Below, one piece after another: positions 23,901-36,820 of a stretch of 64,000 nt of DNA. The first letter of the stretch is position 1; the number at the start of each line of letters is the position of its first letter. The position numbers and the translations under genes are program-made. The stretch spans positions 3,660,109 to 3,724,108 of the forward strand of contig JAJEKV010000004.1 of assembly GCA_021234155.1 (NCBI GenBank). The letters run 5' to 3'. The stretch comes from Isoetes taiwanensis. Taxonomy: Eukaryota; Streptophyta; Lycopodiopsida; Isoetales; Isoetaceae. The notes under the pieces are model-generated. The model had not been told where the DNA came from, searched no databases, and worked only from the letters and a program-made list of their open reading frames with translations.

Positions 23901-25978
23901 GTGGTTCGCATGATCCACTTTGCATATTGGCAATTCCTTTCCTTTCTATACCATTATTAGGATTTGTCCTACCATGCAAATGGATGCAAAGTACTTACAT
24001 ATCTTGTCCTTTGTCGTTCTTGGTATTTCTTCTAGCCGTGTCTAAATGTAATAGCAAATATGTTGAAATGGAAATATGTGGAGTATTTACATAGATGGAT
24101 CTAAGGACTCCCGTGAGATCAAATCGATGCCATCTACCACTCCATAACCCTATCAAACAAAGCCTAAATCATCCTTACATAGAATCTCTTTGCTCCAACA
24201 CAAATGTTTTTCGAAACTAGCTAGCATCTGCCCTAGTAACTTAGCCGATTGATCTTGTGGGCTAGGCTAGATGTCTTTGCATCTAGTCTTGGGTGATTCA
24301 ACCATATATCTATGCTTATAGAACCCTTTTATATATCGCTGATTATTTTTATTAGCTCAGTATTACTATCTTGAGAGTCGCTAGGTCATGTGGGTCAAGT
24401 TTGGTGCGCTAGAGCCATTTTGGCGAAAAGCCATATGCAATATCGTTGTCTGTCTCGGATTTCCCATACCATAATTTTCTTAGAGAAAGTCTTAAAGTGG
24501 TGTAATCGACCTCAAAGGTCTCGTGATCCACCAATCACCTATATTACTTCAATTCTCCTAGGAAACCCACAACAAAAAGCGGCATTTTCTCAAGTAAGAC
24601 AACCAACATGGAAGCCCCGCTTAAAACAAAGAGGCTGAAAGGAAAGGTTACTGGGATCCGCTATGGTGGCAGAGCCGACTCGGGATTGCTTGCAAAGAAA
24701 GAAACGAGTTGTACTATATGATGGCCATTTTTTTTCTTAATTTCGAGTTATTATTTTTTAGGGATAATGTGTTCCCAAGTTTTTCCGGCGAAAAAATATT
24801 AGGCTCAAACAAAAAATACCAACGCCTTTTATATATGTTTAGATAATGGCCTTCTTCCTTTGTCCTTCTAAAATTGTTAAAAAAATTGCCACGGCCAACT
24901 ACTAAAATTTAGGGCCCTCCATTACGTAGGGTGAATATTTTGGGGGGAACATTACTCCTATCTATTAAAGGATGGCTGGTCCTAATCCAGCCTTTTTTTT
25001 TTTAATAATCATGACACATGTACCAATTTAAACAAAAAACGAGGTAGCACTCCTTTAATTTCCATCAACGCCCGCCTTTTACGGCGTTTTTATGTCTTTT
25101 TTACTCGGGCCAGTTTCTATTTTTTACTCTTTTATTCGACCCACCGCTTTGCTTTGACACGTGGCAACCGGATTGGGGCCTAGCCATCCTTATTATTGAG
25201 CAAAAGCCCCTTTGCTTGATTTCAGGAGGGTTAGCCTGACTTCCTCGCTCTCCGCTGTTCAAGTGGTTTCCTCTGAATCAAGCCCGAATATTTCTCTTAT
25301 CCATAAGTGTCTCTAATATCACATTAGTTCTTATAGCACCTTTGATAACATTTTAGCTGGAGAAATCTCTCTTACAAGAGGATGTGTTTCCAAGAGTAAG
25401 GCCCATGACCCCATCACCGCTTTTATCCCACCAATGGTATCTACAAATGTTTTAAGCCATCATTATCCCTTTTTTACACCCAAACGTCCCTCTTACCTCA
25501 AACATCTAGCCACATCTATTTGAAGCAAGTTTTTCAACCATTCTCTAGTCTCTGTTATCCCTAAGCACATAACTCACAACACATTTAGATTGAAAAAAAT
25601 CATTCTAGGGAAAGGTCCTTATGCACAAATATCAACATCCAAGTGAAGTGGTGGTTCCATTGAGTGAATGAAAAAAAATAGTACAATGATCCATGGGGAA
25701 ACAAACCGATGAATCCCAAAATGAGTGAAGAGGGGAACAAAATGATGAACCCAAAAATGGGTAAAATCAACAACACAACCTCTAAAGTTAGACCAAATCT
25801 GATATATAAGATAATGTGTACAATAAATTTTACCCCAATGAAAGAACATCTAGAAAGCCATTGTCTTGTAATGCTCCCAAACCGAATGACAACCTAGAAA
25901 ATTCGTCGCCACCCATCCAAGCAAAGTGACTCAAATCAGCCAGCTAAGATATGCCGCCCATGTCCCGCCCCACCGCCG
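20926..25978. other. Unassigned AT-rich region
   Basis: No open frame above about 90 codons shows known domains. A 21-base A tract lies at 21692-21712 and a small hairpin at 21523-21550. Around 25700-25760 the phrase GATGAA-CCCAAAA-TG occurs twice. The T-rich and A-rich stretches near 22.0 and 25.0 kb carry no visible gene structure. Confidence 0.4.
21523..21550. other. Hairpin with a 10-bp perfect stem
   Basis: GCATATTCCA (21523-21532) is followed after eight bases by its exact complement TGGAATATGC (21541-21550). Flanking GGCAT and ATGCC words allow alternative pairing. Confidence 0.75.
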
Positions 25979-26421
25979 CTTGTATAAAAAAAAAACATCC
26001 CCATGCACATCGAGAGCTCCAAACTGCGAAGACCAAACCACATGTGATTGCAACCATGTTAGGAGCCATCTACACGAACCAAGAGTAAGCAAGCTACAAA
26101 GTGGGACTAGAAATATAAGAGCACAATATCAAAATATAAAAAGATGATCCATGAGGAGGAAATCATGAGGCTACTGTAGAGATAGGAAAATATAGGCTCG
26201 ACCTGTATATAAAAGCCGCTTCATGCACATGAGTGAGCTCCAACCTAAGGCCAACCATATCACGACTATCAAATGTGTTAGAAGCCATCCATGTGTCAAG
26301 AGTCAACCAAACTATAAAGTCGGAATAGAAATACAAGAGCATAATATCGAAATTGAAAGAGATGATCCATAATGATCCTCTGAGTCATGGGGCTCTGTAG
26401 AGATAAGAAAAATATAGGCCG
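25979..26421. repeat. Tandem duplication of about 221 bp
   Basis: 25979-26200 and 26201-26421 align along their length. Both hold a TATAAAA word, CATGCACAT, GAGCTCCAA, a run of A-rich text, GATGATCCAT and CTGTAGAGATA followed by AAAATATAGG. Identity looks moderate, so the duplication is not recent. Confidence 0.85.
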
Positions 26422-27109
26422 ACCTGTGGGGGCTTCCCCTTGGTGCCCTCCAGAGCGCCATGTGTACTGGGAAAATGCAAAAAGCCCACCAAACCAAAAA
26501 AGTAAAACCTATATAGGAGAGTAAGAGGTTGGGGGAAGGGGAGGGGACTCCGTGACAACAACAAGATTCAAAACTCGAGAGGATACCTGAATGAGGAATG
26601 CGAGAAGACACAAGACTTTTATGGAGAAAAGTTAAAGAAAGCCCCTTTATAGTAGGCTTGTGCTAAAGAAAGCTTGGATCCAAAAGCAGAGTGGGCGCCT
26701 AAACCCAAGGCGTCCCTTTTCCTAGAATGATGGTTCTCTTCTATATAAGAAGAAAACCATTGCATATCATTAGATATCTTACTTTCGTACCGCAAACCTC
26801 CTAGCAACCGTGACTATATGTATGTATGAGGTACAGTACTTTTTATAAAGATATGCTTCAATGTATAATAAAAGGTTGTCTATAATAATATAAAGATATG
26901 CGGATAGAGCAAAAAATAATAATAAATCATACTTCTAGACTTTCAAATGGCATGTACATCTATAAACTTATTTATTAGTGATTTATTACCATAATTATTG
27001 AAAAGTTTTTTCCCTCTCAAACCTTTGCAGGCGCTGTTTTTTTAATCCCATTATTAATGGTTGTACTAGCCCATTGTATAGGTCACATGGCCTTTAGGTC
27101 TTGAGGATA
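26422..27109. other. Unassigned sequence
   Basis: The minus frame 26312-26611 (99 codons) overlaps the tandem duplication and has no recognisable domain. The remainder is AT-rich. Confidence 0.35.
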
Positions 27110-27964
27110 TTAAATAATTTAATTCATTCAATTCTATTAGTTTGGATTTACCGCATAGAGCATGTCATGGTAGCCCACTTCCATCCTCCTCCTCCGCATA
27201 CTTTCGCAGAGCAGGATGCCGAGGTTTTGGGGCATAGCAAAGCGGGGCTACCTCGGGTTGCATCTCCTCCCACCTCGAAGGAGGCGTGAGGAGATCACTC
27301 TCCTCCTCCGCAGAATACATGCTAATGACAAAGTGCATCTAGAGAGCCACCGTCAGTTTCCACGACTTCAACCCTTATTGAAGGTGGCCCCACCACCCAA
27401 GAGGTGTCGGCCCATACCGTCGCAGCCACACGCAAAGGCATAAGATATTAGGCCTAGTCCGCAATGTTCCTGGGTGAGGCTTTACACACCAGGGATCAAT
27501 CGCCACCTGCATAAGTTCCCCTTGTCACCGGTCCGCCCTCCACCCACAAAACAAGCAGGCAAGCTCATGCATGCCGTATTAATTGGGAATTAATGAGACT
27601 AATCTAGGAACATCAACTAAGAAGGCTCCTGGTCTTTACCCCCATTCCAATACACAAGAGATGTGCACAGAGTAATCCATAAAACACGAATGAACTGAAA
27701 TAATCTTGAGAAATATCTTATCTATCTAATTTAAACATGGTAGATTAGGGTTCCATTTGCTAGAGGGCCGAGATCTTGGGATCTAGGAGGTCCTCTAAAG
27801 CTAAGAAGAGATGCAAACTCGCTTAATGCCGGTGAAGCCGGGCGATCACCGGATCATCTACATATTGATCCTTGGCTGACTCCCCATTCCCACAGCCCAT
27901 CCATCTGGAGATGTGAGATGCCAAGATCGAGGGAGCAAGTGCGTATCGCAGCTCATTGCTTCCG
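27110..27964 (-). repeat. LTR-like block related to 39260-40110
   Basis: Same-strand similarity to 39260-40110 runs through both segments: GCAGAGCAGG against GCAGAGTAGG, GGTTGCATCTCC in both, AGGGATCA-type words near TTACACACC, and ATTGATCCTTGG against ACCGATCCTTGAG. The other copy abuts a minus-strand primer-binding site, so this is probably a diverged LTR of a related Gypsy family. The strand is inferred from that relation. Confidence 0.55.
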
Positions 27965-29288
27965 CTGCGGTAGGACACTGGCACTTGATGGGCCAAGATA
28001 CATATTTATGTATATACATATATAACATGTATGCAAGCATGAGTTCTCAGGTTTTGTCTCTTGGAAAAAGGATTGTTGCAGCATGAAGTCGGGGAGCAAA
28101 ACCGCAGTTTTGGAGCCCAAAATTTGAAGCATCGGCATATCGAGACCTGAGATCATTTTCAGGTGATTTTTCTTTTGCTGAAAAGATCTTCAAGTAAGCT
28201 TTCCGGAATGGGTCTGATCAGGCCGAACCTTATCCGTGTGCAGAAGTTATAATAGAAATAGTGATCTTGAGTCAGAACTGATCGCACTATATATGTTCTT
28301 CCCAGGTTTGATTCTGGAGTTACAAGACGATCTTTGAGGTGCAATCAATTGCAAGGGGTCCGGAGGTCCATCCGCTGGAAAAAATTATCAGGTGGGGTTT
28401 GCTATTGATCAATTGAGGTTATATGAGTTGCCATGATTAGTATGTACATGATTTTTGGCGTGCAAATATGATAAACTATGAATTTGTTGGAGATTCATAA
28501 GGTAGAGAAGGTAATCAATGATTGGAAACATCTCTCGTAAGGGCTGATTCTAAGTCAGAATAGTCAAACATTATATGAGAAGCATCGACCAAAGATGGAA
28601 ACTTCGTAAAAGGCGTAATCAATTGATCTCGGTCAAACCCACCTCTCCAACGCCATTTTGTGTTCGTGGTTATGTTTTTGGTCATTTTGTGTTTTGTGCT
28701 TTATCTTATTGGTCTTGTATTTGCTGCTTTATCAAATTATTTGGTATGTCCTAATATAAAGCTAAGTACCCATGGATGGAATTGGGTTGCATTTGAGCTT
28801 AGCGGCTAGAGGAGATTGGATCATGAAGGTTTTGTGCCGTAATAATCATAAGTAGTAAGAATATGCATTGTTTGGAATAATTGTCTAACTATGGTAAAAT
28901 TCTAAGGCCGAGGATAAAGTATCTTTTTAGCTCATGGAGATGGGGCTAATGCCGAGAAGCAGCCTAGCACGGATGTGAGGCGTCAACGCCCTTCGCATCA
29001 AGGATCAAAGATCATCTTTGCATGTGAGCTTATAATGGAAGAATAAGCGATCATCCGACATCAAGGATTATTGAGATGAGGACGGGTCCACATTAGTACA
29101 AGGAGAGCCATGTGAAGCTTGAGGTTTTCGAATGTGGCTATAGCAATGAAGTACTGTTAATTGAGTGCATAACCGTAAGTTTCTAAGTTGTTGCATATCA
29201 AGAGCATCATGGCTAATGGATTCAACGTGATAAACGTTATGGAATGTTGAATTCCTCACGAGGGGGATTGATTTTGACGTAAGTTTTT
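27965..29288 (+). repeat. First direct repeat (putative 5' LTR)
   Basis: Aligns with 30630-31869 from GCACTTGATGGG through GGGTCTGATCAGGCCGAA, CAATTGCAAGGGGTCC and GAGAGCCATGTGAAGCTTGA to GTAAGTTTT. Many one- and two-base indels separate the copies. Confidence 0.82.
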
Positions 29289-30617
29289 GCATTATAGAAG
29301 ATGTTAGTATCTTTTCTTGATCAAGCAACGTATATAGGTATTGGAGCTACATCAATGGCGGTCGGGCTCGAATTTCCTCCACATGTTTGAATTGTGATCA
29401 TGGTCTTCACCAATGAGTTAGCTACTTCCGCATGGTTAGATTGTATACAGCCCCTGCAATGACAAGATCTAGTAATATTTTAGTAAATATTGTAATGAAC
29501 TTCACGCCTTGGTCTTTGCATGTTCCATTGTTGTCTTGTATTTTGTTATCTCTTGATCCTCCCGGTTCGGGTTCTAGGTTCGATGGCCTAGGTTGCTCCG
29601 CATGCTCATGTTCATCTATGTTTCGGATATTCTTGTGCTCGGACATCTACAGGATTCTCCGTGATGCTACGCTACCTCTCCGTGACTCCATGGTAAGAGG
29701 TCCTCCAGGTGCCATAATGCGGCCGGGAGGTTCACCCCACCAACTCCGCCAAGGGGCTTGGAATGTAGAGCCGGCATTTTTCTCTTGGGGAGGCCTGCAT
29801 GTAGGGGCCGGTTGAAACTCCCATTGTCCGAGCTATGTGTCATGATGGTTTGGTATTTTGACTATGTCTTTGGCTTCGATGTTTATGTTTGGTATTTCCT
29901 TGATTATGTTGTCATTGTCTTAGCACTGCATCTCCGTGAGGATTTTTCCGTACGTGTTTGTGCTTATCCAAGATTTCCAGTATTTCCATGCATGCAGAGG
30001 GGCCGGGGGATCCCCACTTAGTCAAGGAGGACTAACCCTGCTGAATATTGTGCGTTGAATTAGCAAGCATAGACAATGGAGCTGGGAGCACTGGCGCTAA
30101 AAGATTTATTTTGAAATTGCTACATTTTGTTATAATATATAGTAATTTTTATTGTATTTTGATGGATTGAGTTTATAAACATTTATCCGTTGAATTTGAA
30201 GAATGAAAGTTCAATTGCAAGGAAGATTCAATTTTTCACCATATTCAACTTGCTTGTCACGCCAACTAAGAGGAGTCTTCACAAGTTTTGACAAGATCCC
30301 GAGTTGCTAAGAGGGTCAACTCCTGCTAAATCAAAGTTGGTGTCGAGCAATGTTGGATCCTTGGGTATTGATAGTATGATCCGTGGATTGCGTAGAGATC
30401 TAAAAATGCTATCCTCGGGAGGAGGAGTAGTATTTAGGGGCTTCATGATTGCTATAGAAGTATTCAAGGGAGAAGTCTCCATATAAGCAACGAAAGCAAC
30501 TCTTGATGATGTTGAGATATGAATTTGTGACTAAGTTGGCATTGCATTTTAATTCTATAAGTATTGAGAATTCTTCACCAAATCAATGATCACCCATGAG
30601 GACATGGGTTAAATTTT

Positions 30618-30629
30618 AGAAGGGGAGAG
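30618..30629 (+). other. Putative polypurine tract
   Basis: AGAAGGGGAGAG directly precedes the TGTAACGC start of the second direct repeat. Confidence 0.65.
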
Positions 30630-31869
30630 TGTAACGCACTGGGCACTTGATGGGTACTTATGTATGTATATACACATACATAACATGTATGTTAGATGAG
30701 TTCGTGGTTTTGTCTCTTGAAAAAGATTGTTGCGTAGCATGAAGTCGTGGAGCAAGTCCGGGCAGCTTTGGAGCCTGAACTTTGAAGCATCATATCTCGA
30801 GAGACCGGAGATCTTTTCACATGATTTTTTTTTCTCAAAGATCTTCAAGTAACCTTTTCCGAAATGGGTCTGATCAGGCCGAAACTCATCCGTGATGTAA
30901 GTTATAACAAAAATAGTGATGCTGAGTTAGGAATTGACTGCACTATGTATGTTCTTCGCAGTTTGATTCTTGGAGTTAGAAGATACCATTTGGAGGTGCA
31001 ATCAATTGCAAGGGGTCCAGAGGTCTATCCGCCAAGAAATTCTCAGGTGGGTTTTGCTATTGATCAATTGAGGTTCTATGAGTTGCCATGATTAGTCTCG
31101 TACATACGAATTATGCATGCAAAATATGATAAACTATGAATTTGTTGGAGATTCATAAGATAGAGAAGGTAATCAATGATTGGAAACATCTCTCAAGGGG
31201 CTGATTTAAAGTCGAATGGCCAAATATTACATGAGAAGCACATTTTGTGTTCGTGTTATGTTTTGGTCATTTTGTGTTTTGTGCTTTATCTTATTGGTCT
31301 TGTATTTTGCTTTTACAAAATTATTTGCATGTCCTAATATAAAGCTGGGTACCCATGGATGGAATTGGTTGCATTTGAGCTTAGCGTACAGAGGAGATTG
31401 GATCATGAAGAGTCGAAAGTTTAATAATCATAAGTAGTAAGAATATGCATTGTTTGAATAATTGTCTAACTATGGTAAAATTCTAAGGATTGGGATAAAG
31501 TATCTTTCTTAGCTCATGGAGATGGGGCTAATCCAGAAGTAGCCCAGCACGGATGTAGAGCCGCCAATCGACCCCTCCGCATCAAGGATTTCAAAGATCA
31601 TGTTTGCATGTGGATCTTATAATGGGAATAAGCGATCATTCACATCAAGGATTATTGAGATTGAGACGGTCCACATTAGTACAAGGAGAGCCATGTGAAG
31701 CTTGAGGGTTTCGAATGTGGCTATAGCATGAAGTAACCGCTAGTTTGAGTGCATAACCGTAAGTTTCTAAGTTATTTGCATATCAAGAGCATCATAGCTA
31801 ATGGATTCAACGATAAACGCGTTATGGAACGTTGAATTCCTATGCGGGGATGATTTTCGCGTAAGTTTT
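30630..31869 (+). repeat. Second direct repeat (putative 3' LTR)
   Basis: About 1.24 kb, starting TGTAACGCACTGGGCACTTG, with a right border at about 31869 where Gypsy coding on the minus strand begins abruptly. Confidence 0.82.
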
Positions 31870-33247
31870 GAGGCCAAGGAAACTTCCTCGACCTCATGGA
31901 CATTCTTCGTGCCGGGCCAATCAATCAATCGGCTTCAATCTTGGCGGGATCTGTGAGAGATTCCTTCCTCACGAGATCACATGACCAAGGTATTCCACCT
32001 TCTCCGTTGCCAAGTGGCACTTCGACAATTTGGCGTACAACTGGTGCCTCTTCAACTTCTCTAGCACTCTCCTTAAGTGTTGCACGTGCTCCTCAAGGGA
32101 TCTGCTATATACCAAAATGTCATCAAAGAAAACTATCACAAAGGTGTCTAAGAACTCCTCGAAGATGTCGCTCATGAGCCTCATGAACGTTGCCGGGCGC
32201 TCGATAAGTCAAAAGGCATTACCGCGGAACTCATAGTGCCCATACCGCTGCTCTAAAGGCGCTTTTATGGATGTCTTCTTCCTTTATCCGATCTGGGTGA
32301 TAACCCGACCTTAAGTCGATTTTGAGAAGACCTTTGCCCCTTTGGAGCTGATCCATCAAGTCATCCGATCCGGGAGCGATACTTGTTCTTAATGGTGTGC
32401 TTGTTCAACTGCCTATAGTCTATGCACATCCTCAAACCGCCATCCTTCTTCTTGACAAAAAGAATGGGTGCTCCAAATGGTGAGACACTAGGTCTAATGA
32501 AGCCTAGGTCGAAAGCAACTCCCCGCAGAATTGCTTCTTTAGTTCCTGGCCACCCTACGCCGCCATTCTCATGGGGCCTTGCTTGTCGGCTTTGCTCCTG
32601 GTTCGAAAAGTGCTATCTCACACTCGACCCCCGTATGAGGGGGGAGATGCTCGATCTCATCCGGAAAGAGATCGCGGAACTCCTGATCAACTTAGCTATT
32701 TACTTGGGCAACTTGTTTGAGCACCTTGTCTCTTTGTTTTCTTCGACCGCTCTTCAATCTCAAGCTTGAAGATGTATGCTACCCGCCGCTCTTGATGCAC
32801 TTTGAATGTACCGCTTAGAAGACATACACCGCATGATGGGAACAACTTCTTTACCCGCGGATCTCAATGATCTTGCTGCCGGGTGTTGGGAAGGTCACCT
32901 TCCGCTTCCACAATCAATGATGGCCCTCGCTGGTCCAAGATACTCCATTCCTATGATCAAGTCGCATTTTGCCAATGCCCATTACGCCCCCTATCCGATA
33001 TTAATCCCCGGCAAAGTCGATGTCGGTTAATTCTCTTGCTTTGGCCGCTCCCGCCTTTATCGCTCCACTTGCTAAGACAACGGGCCTCGGCTTTGACTTC
33101 AAAGTGGGTTTCAACTTCAACATTTCAATCATTCCGAGGGATGGGTTATGGCTACTTCCTCAGTCTATTAGGACTATGAAGGACTTGGCTCGCCTTCCCT
33201 ACCGTGGAAATTACCTTTATACCGGTTCTCTCGCTTTGTTCTGCGGT
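31870..33247 (-). pseudogene. Ty3/Gypsy pol fragment (reverse transcriptase)
   Basis: Reading toward lower coordinates, a pre-polymerase block (EFRDLFPDEIEHLPPHTGVE, near 32.6 kb) is followed by [20 protein letters not shown] and [12 protein letters not shown] (about 32.4 kb), a broken palm region, GHYEF-like text, MPFDLSSA, and the catalytic region with FFDDILVYSRSLEEHVQHL and KVEYLGHVIS (31969-32184). FFDD replaces the commoner FVDD or YVDD but keeps both aspartates. The frame ends at NVHEVEEVSLAS exactly where the 27965-31869 element begins; the next conserved block (YYRRFI in relatives) is missing, as are RNase H and integrase. Frequent frameshifts make it non-functional. Confidence 0.85.
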
Positions 33248-34140
33248 CTATTGCGCAAAGATATGACACTCACCCCAATGTAGTCGCTGGCTGCCTCGCC
33301 GCCGCCGCCGCCGAGTGTCCCAATCTCCCAACTCGCTTAGCGCCGCACTCATGACGAGGGGCGCTTCTGTCCTATGGCCCGGCCGGAAGCACCTGAAGCA
33401 AAGCCGTTTTTTATGCACTCCTCGCTTTTCCTGGGCATTGCTCGCAAAAAGGACCGTGACCGCTTTGGAGTAGTTTGATCCTCCCCGCTTGTCCTGAAGG
33501 ACACCTTTTCTTCGCCCCTTCCCCGTTGCCGCCATATGGGGCTCTAGCCGACTCGGGCCGCCGCCTCAGGGCTATAACTCCCTCGCTGCCTTGCCTTTAT
33601 CCCCGTAATACCGCCGCCTCGCCTCCGCTTCGAGGCCCCGTTCCTTGCAAGCTTATTGCCTTAGACTCTGCTTCTGATACTGTCTTAGGGTTTATTGCCC
33701 TTACAAGCTTGCGGATCTCATCATTCAGCCCCTCAATGTAGCTCTCCACTGCATGCTTTTTACCCAAGTTTGGCATATAAAGCCTTAGCCTCATGAATTC
33801 CTCTGTATATTTCTCGATGATTTATTTCCCTGTTGCAACCTCAGAATTGCCGTGATCATGCTCTAACTTGTGCTCTCTTTGGGACGAGTGGCTTTTGAAA
33901 GCTTTAGCAAACTTCCTGAACCTGCAAGCATCCCTGCTTAAGCCATGGGCCTTGGCGTACCCCTTCCACCAAATTCGTGCTGCCCCCTTCAGGTTGGCCG
34001 TTGCCACCCTGCCTTTATCTTTGTCCTTCATGCCATAGGCGTTACCATACTCGCTCATCTCATCGAGCCAAGCCTCTGCCTCCATACCTGACCTGTTTCC
34101 TGCCGAGAATTGCCTCGAGCTTCCTTTGCCTTCCAAACAT
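33248..34140 (-). pseudogene. Ty3/Gypsy gag fragment
   Basis: Three broken frames form one gag. 33822-34136 carries the retrotransposon gag core (EAWLDEMSEYGNAYGMKDKD, ARIWWKGYAKAHG). 33597-33794 continues with SYIEGLNDEIRKLVRAINPK, and 33248-33535 holds a zinc-knuckle start, CFRCFRPGHRTE, whose last Cys is absent or shifted. The order gag, knuckle, protease region, reverse transcriptase is normal for Gypsy. The DNA here is clearly GC-richer than the flanks, with many CGCC and TCGCC words. Confidence 0.82.
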
Positions 34141-36555
34141 TTCCCAATGCGTAGTCTACCTTCTTTCTGGTAGTCGAGGCTCTTGTGTCCCTTTGTCGCC
34201 CATCTGTGGCGTCCCTTTGCCCTCCATCCCTACGTCCCCGAAGCCTCGGCCGTTTCCTCTTCCTCGGAGTTCTGAGTCCGAACTTGAGTCGAGGATTCGA
34301 AGCTGACCTCTTTCTTTGTTCTTCCTCGCTTCCGAAGCTGATGCTTAGGGCAATTGAGCGTTGCCCTCCGAAGTCAACTCCCCGGGTGCGGCCGTGAAAG
34401 CTTTTTTATCCGCCTCGAGGTCCGCCCTCATCTCGCGGACATTTCCTCCTCCGGGGTCATGGGTCCAAATGCGCCATATAGGTTCCTTTTGTGGGTGTGG
34501 CCTCGGGCGGACTCTCGTTCTTCCCTAAGGTTTTGCCACTGTTGCTCACGATCCTCGCGGCCTCTAGCTGCATGCACAAAGTAGGTTATGGCTATACGGT
34601 TAGTTTTATTTGTTCTCTTGCATGATTATATATGTTTGTTGGTATAGTTGGGGAACAAAATATATCAACAAAACATTTCAAGCTAAAAAGAGATTATATT
34701 CATATTATATAATATGTTAATATAAAGGCTCTCGGATCAAGAATCTAACTATTCTTGGAATCGCCGGTATGATGGATTATCCTCTAGGAACTTCTTCACT
34801 TGGGCTGTTCCCACCGAATGACCCAAGTTCCTTAGGACGCTGATTGAAGATCCACCCCGCGAAGGCTCTCGCCAAATCTTCTATCCTATGCTAGGGAGGT
34901 ATAGGCGGCGGTCACACGCGTAGTCTCCCCCGCCGTTTGTAAGGTATGGCGGTAAAAATGTCGAGTGCTATCGCTTCTTCACCCGTGACGGCATATTCGT
35001 GTTGGGAGCTAGTCGAGCATGCCGCCAAAGCCTCGAGAGCGATTAGCATCGATATCCTTCCTCGCCTCTAGGGGTGAATTTATGGCGGATTACCGCTATT
35101 CTTCCGCCCATCGCCAGGGAAGGTAATACCTCAACGACCGCCGTTGTGTGACTAACCTTCGCCGCCTCGCCTCCAACTCGCGGTTCGCCACAGAAGTCAT
35201 CGACCTCCACCGTGGTGAGCTCCCCTGTATCTCTAACCGTCGAAAGCTCTCCCCGAGGTCAAACTCGCCCTTCTTTTCGGGAGGTGCTATTGAAGAACTT
35301 GCCGCTAAAATGTTTGAGGTTTTGTATGGATCTCCATCCGCTCCTCAAGAGCAAGGAACTCTTCTTCCGCCGGGCAGCTGTCGCGGCCTTTATTATTCGG
35401 CTCGATGTTGCCGTAGAGGCTTGAATATCGGAGGTCGACTCTCCTGCAAGTGTCGGCTTCCTTACTTGAAGTGGAAAGTCGAAGGTTCCTGACGATGAAG
35501 TCGCCCAGTGTCTGTTTTCTCCGAGCCTGGTGCAAAGAAACCGCCGTCGATACTCTTTCCCCTCGCACTTCGAGGTTCCGATGTCGCTAAAAGGTGTACT
35601 CTTCGCCTTCACGATGATGGGGGCTAGGCTTGTGATTCCCAGCCCAATGGGTGGCGCTGATCCCCGAGTTTGCGGCTTTTTTCAATTCCTCGCGACTCGT
35701 TTCGTTAGCCGCCGCTTCTTCATTGGTCGAGCTCGACGTAGTCCTCATCTTCTTTCCTCGATTCTTCGCCTTTCTTCCTTCTTGCTCCCCGCCAGACCGC
35801 GGAAAGGAGCTGTTTCGCCGGGCCGCCGTGGGCTAATGGGTCCACGCCCATGGGGATGGAGGTTTCTCCCATGGGGTTTCTCAGACTGGGTAAGAAAATG
35901 GCTAAGGCGTTGTTGAAAGAAAAGTACTTGGTCCCCGCTGGACACCGTGACCATTGGCTCTGCATGCTACCGGGCCTTGTTTGTGAGGTACTTGGCAATG
36001 TTTGGAATATCGCCTAAGGCTACCATTTTGAAGGGATTGCCTAGGAACAAAGTAGCCTATGCAAGGTGGGAGCTGACTAAGGATGGCGCCACCCTAGCTT
36101 GGAATTCGCACAGACTCGCTATATGTTGGGGTTATGCAAGGTTGCTTGACATCTAACTCTTCCGAAGACTCGAAAATCTCATTGACGCCAGCCGGCAAGA
36201 TGAGCGCCGGGCGCTTATACCATCGCCTTCCGAAATCGAGGTTGCCATGAATCTAGCGAGGAAGAGACTAGCAAACGGATGCAAGAGCTCTGTGGAGCTG
36301 GAAAATTGGCTAAGGGGCAGGAGCAAACTCAGAGGGTGCTACGAAGAAATGAGGGACCTATTTATAGAAAAGGGGAAACCCTAATTTTTGGCTGATTTGG
36401 AAAATTCTTGGGTTGGGCAATTCTAGCCTATATTGAGGTCTAAATGGGAATTGGAAGACTAATTTAAGGGTTTGAACATGACCGATTACCTAAAGATCCT
36501 AACACAACAAGTTGGAGATCATTTGGACAAGTTATGGAGAGGAAATGGTAGGAGG

Positions 36556-36820
36556 TCTCACACGAAGCCTCGCTCAAAAGCCGGACTTTAGTTTCTTGAC
36601 CAGCGCGACGACGAGAGACATCAGTCCCATTTTGATCAAAACATGTCCAATTTGGGTAAATTAAGGGGTTTTAAGGATGACAGACTCATCAAATTAAGTA
36701 GAATCGACCCCTTACTTGGTCAATTTGGAGTCGCTTTTGGCAATTTTATAAGGTTCACACGTAGCGCCGCGTGCAAAACCGGAGTTTAGTTTCTGATCAG
36801 CGCCGACGCGGTGAGACATC
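36556..36820 (-). repeat. First pair of a repeat of about 66 bp (unit 1)
   Basis: Copies at 36556-36620 and 36754-36820 share TCACACG, a CGC-rich stretch, AGTTTAGTTTCT-like text, CAGCG-CGACG and GAGACATCA. The matching pair lies about 1.9 kb away at 38465-38723. Confidence 0.8.

Larger units (their letters stand above)
27965..31869 (+). mobile_element. LTR-type element with no recognisable gag-pol
   Basis: Two long direct repeats, 27965-29288 and 30630-31869, flank about 1.34 kb. The second starts TGTAACGCACTGG right after the purine tract AGAAGGGGAGAG (30618-30629), which fits the 3' LTR of a plus-strand element. The inner part holds only short frames (for example 30304-30486) and no retroviral motif, so this is a non-autonomous or deleted derivative. 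Its right edge falls inside the Gypsy reverse transcriptase on the opposite strand. No clear primer-binding site follows the first repeat, so a plain segmental duplication remains possible. Confidence 0.65.

Noticed and set aside
32422-33283. Plus-strand frames of 74 to 115 codons
   Set aside because: They are antisense to the Gypsy pol relic and appear open only because of the GC-rich composition.
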